Assembly (NCBI RefSeq): GCF_008807415.1
Contig: NZ_CP043626.1
Span: 5,246,501 to 5,310,500 of the forward strand
DNA from: Pseudomonas denitrificans (nom. rej.)
GTDB lineage: Bacteria; Pseudomonadota; Gammaproteobacteria; Pseudomonadales; Pseudomonadaceae
DNA: 64,000 nucleotides
Direction: 5' to 3'
Each line of letters begins with the position of its first letter. The stretch's first letter is position 1. Under the pieces are notes generated by a model that was not told the origin of the DNA, made no database searches, and was given only the letters and a program-made list of their open reading frames with translations. Positions 61,114-64,000 of this stretch are shown here, in pieces. A program made the translations under genes and the position numbers.

Positions 61114-61778
61114 TCAGGCAGCGATGTGCAGGAAGCTGCGCACGTTCTGCAGGAGCATGTTCACGCTGAGCATGATCAGCAGCATGCCGGCAAGGCGCTC
61201 CACGGCCATCAGCCCGCGCGGGCCGAGGAAGCGCTGGAGGAACGCCGCCTGCATCAGGATGAAGGCAGTCGCCGCCCAAGCGAGGATCACCGCGAGATAC
61301 AGCTCCCACAACGGACCAGTGTAGGTGCTGCGCAGGGTGATCAGCATCGCCAGCGCAGAGGGCCCGGCCACAGCCGGAGTGGCCAGCGGCACGAACAGCG
61401 GCTCGTTGTCCGGCATGTCGCCCAGCACGCCCTGGGGGGTGGGGAAGATCAGGCGCATGGCGACCACGAAGAGGATGATGCCCCGGCGATGCCGGTGGCT
61501 TCCTTGGACAGACCCAACCCGGTGAGGATGTGTTCGCCCAGGGTGAGGAACAGCAGCAGCAGGCCCAGGGCGAACAGCAGCTCGCGCAGTGCCACTTTCA
61601 GACGGCGTTCGGCGGGGACGGACTTGAGGGCGGCGAGGAATACCGCGATGTTGCCGAACGGGTCGGTGATCAGAAAGATCAGGATGGCGACGCCAAGCAT
61701 GACCGGGAAAACTCCAGCGAGAACGAGGCCCCCCGCGGTTTGCGGGATGGCCTGTGAATAACGGAATGAGCCAATCAT
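61114..61778 (-). CDS. MarC/YhgN family membrane protein, apparent one-base frameshift
   Basis: Two frames form a ~221-residue, six-helix MarC protein when one G is restored opposite CCCC at 61481-61484 ('GLSKEATGIAGG/IILFVVAMRLIF'). 'GVAILIFLITDPFGNIAVFLAALKSVPAERRLKVALRELLFALGLLLLFLTLGEHILTGLGLS' is the MarC N-terminal half; the second half continues 'LATPAVAGPSALAMLITLRSTY'. MarC proteins are inner membrane proteins of uncertain function (no proven antibiotic export). The start may be 61778 or the internal Met of 'MLGVAILIF'. Gap to ampDh2 is 22 bases, so possibly one transcript. Confidence 0.82.
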
Positions 61779-61819
61779 CCTGTGGATAACAACTTACCCA
61801 CAGGACGATGGCTTGTGCA

Positions 61820-63187
61820 TCAGGGTTTCTTGATCTTTTCCGGGCGCTTCCAGCCCTCGATCACCCGCTGCTTGGCGCGACCGACGCCGAGGGTGCCGGC
61901 CGGAACCTCGGCGGTGATGGTGGAACCCGCGCCGGTCGTGGCGCCGGTGCCGATATCCACAGGCGCCACCAGCGAATTGTTGGAGCCGATGAAGACATCC
62001 TCGCCGATGGTGGTGCGCCATTTGTTCGCGCCATCGTAGTTGCAGGTGATGGTGCCGGCGCCGATGTTGGTGCGCGCACCGACTTCGCTGTCGCCCAGGT
62101 AAGTCAGGTGACCGACCTTCACGCCGTCCTGCAGGTGGGCGTTCTTCAGCTCGACGAAGTTACCCACATGCACCTTGCGCTCCAGCACGCTGCCCGGACG
62201 CAGGCGAGCGAACGGGCCGACGTCGCTGTCGGGGCCGACGTGGGCGCCTTCCAGGTGCGAGTTGGCCTTGATGATGGCGCCGCGGCGCAAGGTGCTGTCC
62301 TTGATGTAGCAGTTCGGACCGATCTGTACGTCGTCCTCGATCTCCACCTGGCCTTCGAGGATCACGTTGATGTCGATGCTCACGTCGCGGCCGACGCTGA
62401 CTTCACCCCGTACGTCGAAGCGCGCCGGATCGATCAGCGTCACGCCCTGGGCCATCAGGCGCCGCGCCACCCGCTGCTGGAAGAAACGCTCCAGCTCGGA
62501 GAGCTGCAGGCGATCGTTGGCGCCCTGGGTCTCCATCGCTACCTTGGGTTGGGCGGTGGCCACACGCAGGCCGTCGCCGACTGCCATGGCAATGACGTCG
62601 GTGAGGTAGTACTCGCCCTGGGCGTTGGAGTTGGAAAGACGCGACAGCCAGCCCAGCAGGCGCTCACGCGGCGCAGCGAGGATGCCGGTATTGCCTTCGC
62701 GGATGGCGCGCTGCTCGGCAGTGGCGTCCTTCTGCTCGACGATGGCCTGAACTTCGCCAGCGCCATCGCGAATGATGCGTCCGTAGCCGGTGGGGTCTTC
62801 CAGCTCGACGGTCAGCAACGCCAGCTGCTCCGGCGTGGCCTGGGCCATCAGCCGCTCCAGGGTGGGCTGCTCGATCAGCGGCACATCGCCGTAGAGGATC
62901 AGCACATTGTCCGCGCTCAGGAACGGGGCGGCCTGCGCCACGGCGTGTCCGGTGCCCAACTGCTGCTCCTGGATCACGAAATTCAGGTCATCCGCCTGCA
63001 GGCGCTCGCGCACCAGGTCGGCGCCATGGCCAATCACCACATGGATTCGCGTCGGGCTGAGGCCGCGAGCGATATCGATCACGTGGGCGAGCATCGGTTT
63101 GCCAGCAACCGGATGCAGGACCTTCGGCAGTGCCGAGCGCATGCGGGTGCCCTGGCCAGCGGCAAGAATGACGATTTCGAGGGACAT
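61820..63187 (-). CDS. glmU: Bifunctional UDP-N-acetylglucosamine pyrophosphorylase / glucosamine-1-phosphate N-acetyltransferase
   Basis: 455 residues, the usual length. N-terminal uridyltransferase starts '[30 protein letters not shown]' (GxGTRM...PK) with '[17 protein letters not shown]' and '[23 protein letters not shown]'. C-terminal acetyltransferase is a left-handed beta-helix of hexapeptides from '[32 protein letters not shown]' through '[30 protein letters not shown]' to '[21 protein letters not shown]'. Makes UDP-GlcNAc for peptidoglycan and LPS. It lies downstream of atpC, as in other Pseudomonas. Confidence 0.95.
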   Translation of the reverse strand: MSLEIVILAAGQGTRMRSALPKVLHPVAGKPMLAHVIDIARGLSPTRIHVVIGHGADLVRERLQADDLNFVIQEQQLGTGHAVAQAAPFLSADNVLILYGDVPLIEQPTLERLMAQATPEQLALLTVELEDPTGYGRIIRDGAGEVQAIVEQKDATAEQRAIREGNTGILAAPRERLLGWLSRLSNSNAQGEYYLTDVIAMAVGDGLRVATAQPKVAMETQGANDRLQLSELERFFQQRVARRLMAQGVTLIDPARFDVRGEVSVGRDVSIDINVILEGQVEIEDDVQIGPNCYIKDSTLRRGAIIKANSHLEGAHVGPDSDVGPFARLRPGSVLERKVHVGNFVELKNAHLQDGVKVGHLTYLGDSEVGARTNIGAGTITCNYDGANKWRTTIGEDVFIGSNNSLVAPVDIGTGATTGAGSTITAEVPAGTLGVGRAKQRVIEGWKRPEKIKKP

Positions 63188-63236
63188 GAGTGAGGGACCG
63201 TCCTGGTGAGCGGGGAAACCCCGGGTGTAGAAAAAG

Positions 63237-63264
63237 AAAAAGGGTAGCCAAGGCTACCCTTTTC
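63237..63264 (-). terminator. Terminator of the atp operon
   Basis: AAAAGGGTAGCC-AA-GGCTACCCTTTT: a 12-base perfect stem with A/T flanks, 36 bases past the atpC stop and before glmU. On the minus strand it ends in CTTTTTC, so it fits an intrinsic terminator. Confidence 0.8.
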
Positions 63265-63299
63265 CTATTTGACGCTGAAGTCCCTGGGGACTTCGCGGC

Positions 63300-63725
63300 T
63301 TAGCCGCCGTACTTCTTGCGAACCTGCTGGACCGTGCGCAGTTGCGCTGCGGCTTCGGCCAGGCGGGCTGCGGCGGAGCTGTAGTCGAACTCTGCACCTT
63401 TACCTTGCAGAGCCTTTTCAGCTTCCTTCAGTGCGGTCTGGGCAGCCGCTTCATCGAGGTCACCTGCGCGAATCACGGTGTCGGCGAGAACCTTGACCAT
63501 GCTCGGCTGTACTTCGAGGAAGCCACCGGAGATGTAGTACACCTCCTGCTCGCCACCCTGCTTCACCAGGCGGATCGGACCCGGCTTGAGCTCGGTGATC
63601 AGCGGCGCGTGGCCCGGAGCGATACCCAGATCGCCCAGGGAGCCGTGCGCTACGACCAGCTCGACCAGACCGGAGAAGATCTCCGCTTCGGCGCTGACGA
63701 TGTCGCAGTGGACAGTAATAGCCAT
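63300..63725 (-). CDS. atpC: F-type ATP synthase epsilon subunit
   Basis: 141 residues. '[54 protein letters not shown]' is the conserved N-terminal beta-barrel (V-x-G...GDLGI-x-PGHAPLLT), followed by the C-terminal two-helix domain '[50 protein letters not shown]'. Regulates and couples F1 to the Fo rotor. Last gene of the atp operon, 40 bases after atpD. Confidence 0.95.
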   Translation of the reverse strand: MAITVHCDIVSAEAEIFSGLVELVVAHGSLGDLGIAPGHAPLITELKPGPIRLVKQGGEQEVYYISGGFLEVQPSMVKVLADTVIRAGDLDEAAAQTALKEAEKALQGKGAEFDYSSAAARLAEAAAQLRTVQQVRKKYGG

Positions 63726-63765
63726 ACCCTTGCCTCACGTAAGCGCCCGTTGCCGGGCGCACGGA

Positions 63766-64000
63766 TTACAGCTTCTTCGCTTTCTCGATGGCTTCTTCGA
63801 TGCCGCCGACCATGTAGAACGCCTGCTCGGGCAGGTGATCGTAGTCGCCGTTGAGGATGCCTTTGAAGCCAGCGATGGTGTCCTTCAGGGAGACGTATTT
63901 GCCCGGCGAGCCGGTGAATACTTCAGCCACGAAGAACGGCTGGGACAGGAAGCGCTGGATCTTACGAGCACGGGCCACCAGCAGCTTGTCGGACTCGGAC
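63766..64000 (-). CDS. atpD: F-type ATP synthase beta subunit, C-terminal part (partial)
   Basis: The frame runs off the right edge. The visible C-terminal part reads '[75 protein letters not shown]', the invariant end of the beta subunit. The catalytic domain lies outside the window. Confidence 0.93.
   Translation of the reverse strand, partial: SESDKLLVARARKIQRFLSQPFFVAEVFTGSPGKYVSLKDTIAGFKGILNGDYDHLPEQAFYMVGGIEEAIEKAKKL

Overview
The window is high-GC chromosomal DNA from a Pseudomonas, most likely the P. aeruginosa/P. nitroreducens/P. citronellolis branch. The evidence is gene content and order. A carnitine-catabolism block (cdhR, caiX, cdhC, cdhA, cdhB plus a lipase-like gene) matches the P. 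aeruginosa PA5384-PA5389 arrangement as I remember it. A block of MHS transporter, gltP, Ivy, algB, kinB and ampDh2 matches the PA5476-PA5485 neighbourhood. The window ends in glmU-atpC-atpD, which lies near the chromosome origin in Pseudomonas. No rRNA, tRNA, CRISPR array or complete insertion sequence was seen.

Region 1 (1-2470): end of an unknown gene, a lone BRO-N (phage antirepressor-like) gene, a VOC-fold protein, and an MqsR/MqsA toxin-antitoxin pair with a perfect MqsA-type palindrome over its promoter.

Region 2 (2487-19400): the accessory highlight, a contact-dependent inhibition (CDI) locus read right to left: cdiB, an 11.2-kb cdiA ending in an Ntox17-like toxin domain, and a small immunity gene. 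Downstream lies an AT-rich array of small same-strand genes that look like orphan immunity genes or toxin fragments. One ~84-bp imperfect palindrome stands in each gap (seven full copies and one half copy, none seen elsewhere in the window). The result is a gene-plus-palindrome cassette layout. Two of the array genes are broken at simple repeats (an 8-bp unit x3 and a G9 tract).

Region 3 (19477-27721): a small unknown gene, gamma-butyrobetaine dioxygenase, an alpha/beta hydrolase and the cdhB-cdhA-cdhC-caiX operon with divergent cdhR. Together these would convert gamma-butyrobetaine to carnitine and then to glycine betaine. A DUF1348 protein follows.

Region 4 (27938-32366): a GMC flavin oxidoreductase and a taurine/nitrate-type ABC importer of unknown substrate.

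Region 5 (32685-53943): mostly housekeeping and envelope or transport genes: a Tyr/Gly-rich exported protein, AEC and CitMHS transporters, TerC, an LEA-type lipoprotein, a PQQ-type sugar dehydrogenase, a Na/Pi symporter, an AraC regulator, an SDR, an M16 peptidase, a GNAT, an MHS transporter, a trypsin-like lipoprotein, an SpmAB-like protein, GltP and a DUF3313 lipoprotein.

Region 6 (54182-64000): envelope-stress and osmotic-stress genes (Ivy, DUF1328, DUF2383, BON) next to algB-kinB, then ampDh2, marC, glmU and the end of the atp operon. A clean sigma-54 promoter precedes the BON gene, divergent from algB.

Two window-wide observations matter to a reader. Five conserved genes (ABC binding protein, DUF3313, kinB, ampDh2, marC) each appear to lack exactly one base in a short C/G run, which looks like sequencing error rather than decay. 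The 9-mer TTATCCACA (DnaA-box consensus) occurs about 22 times, far above chance.
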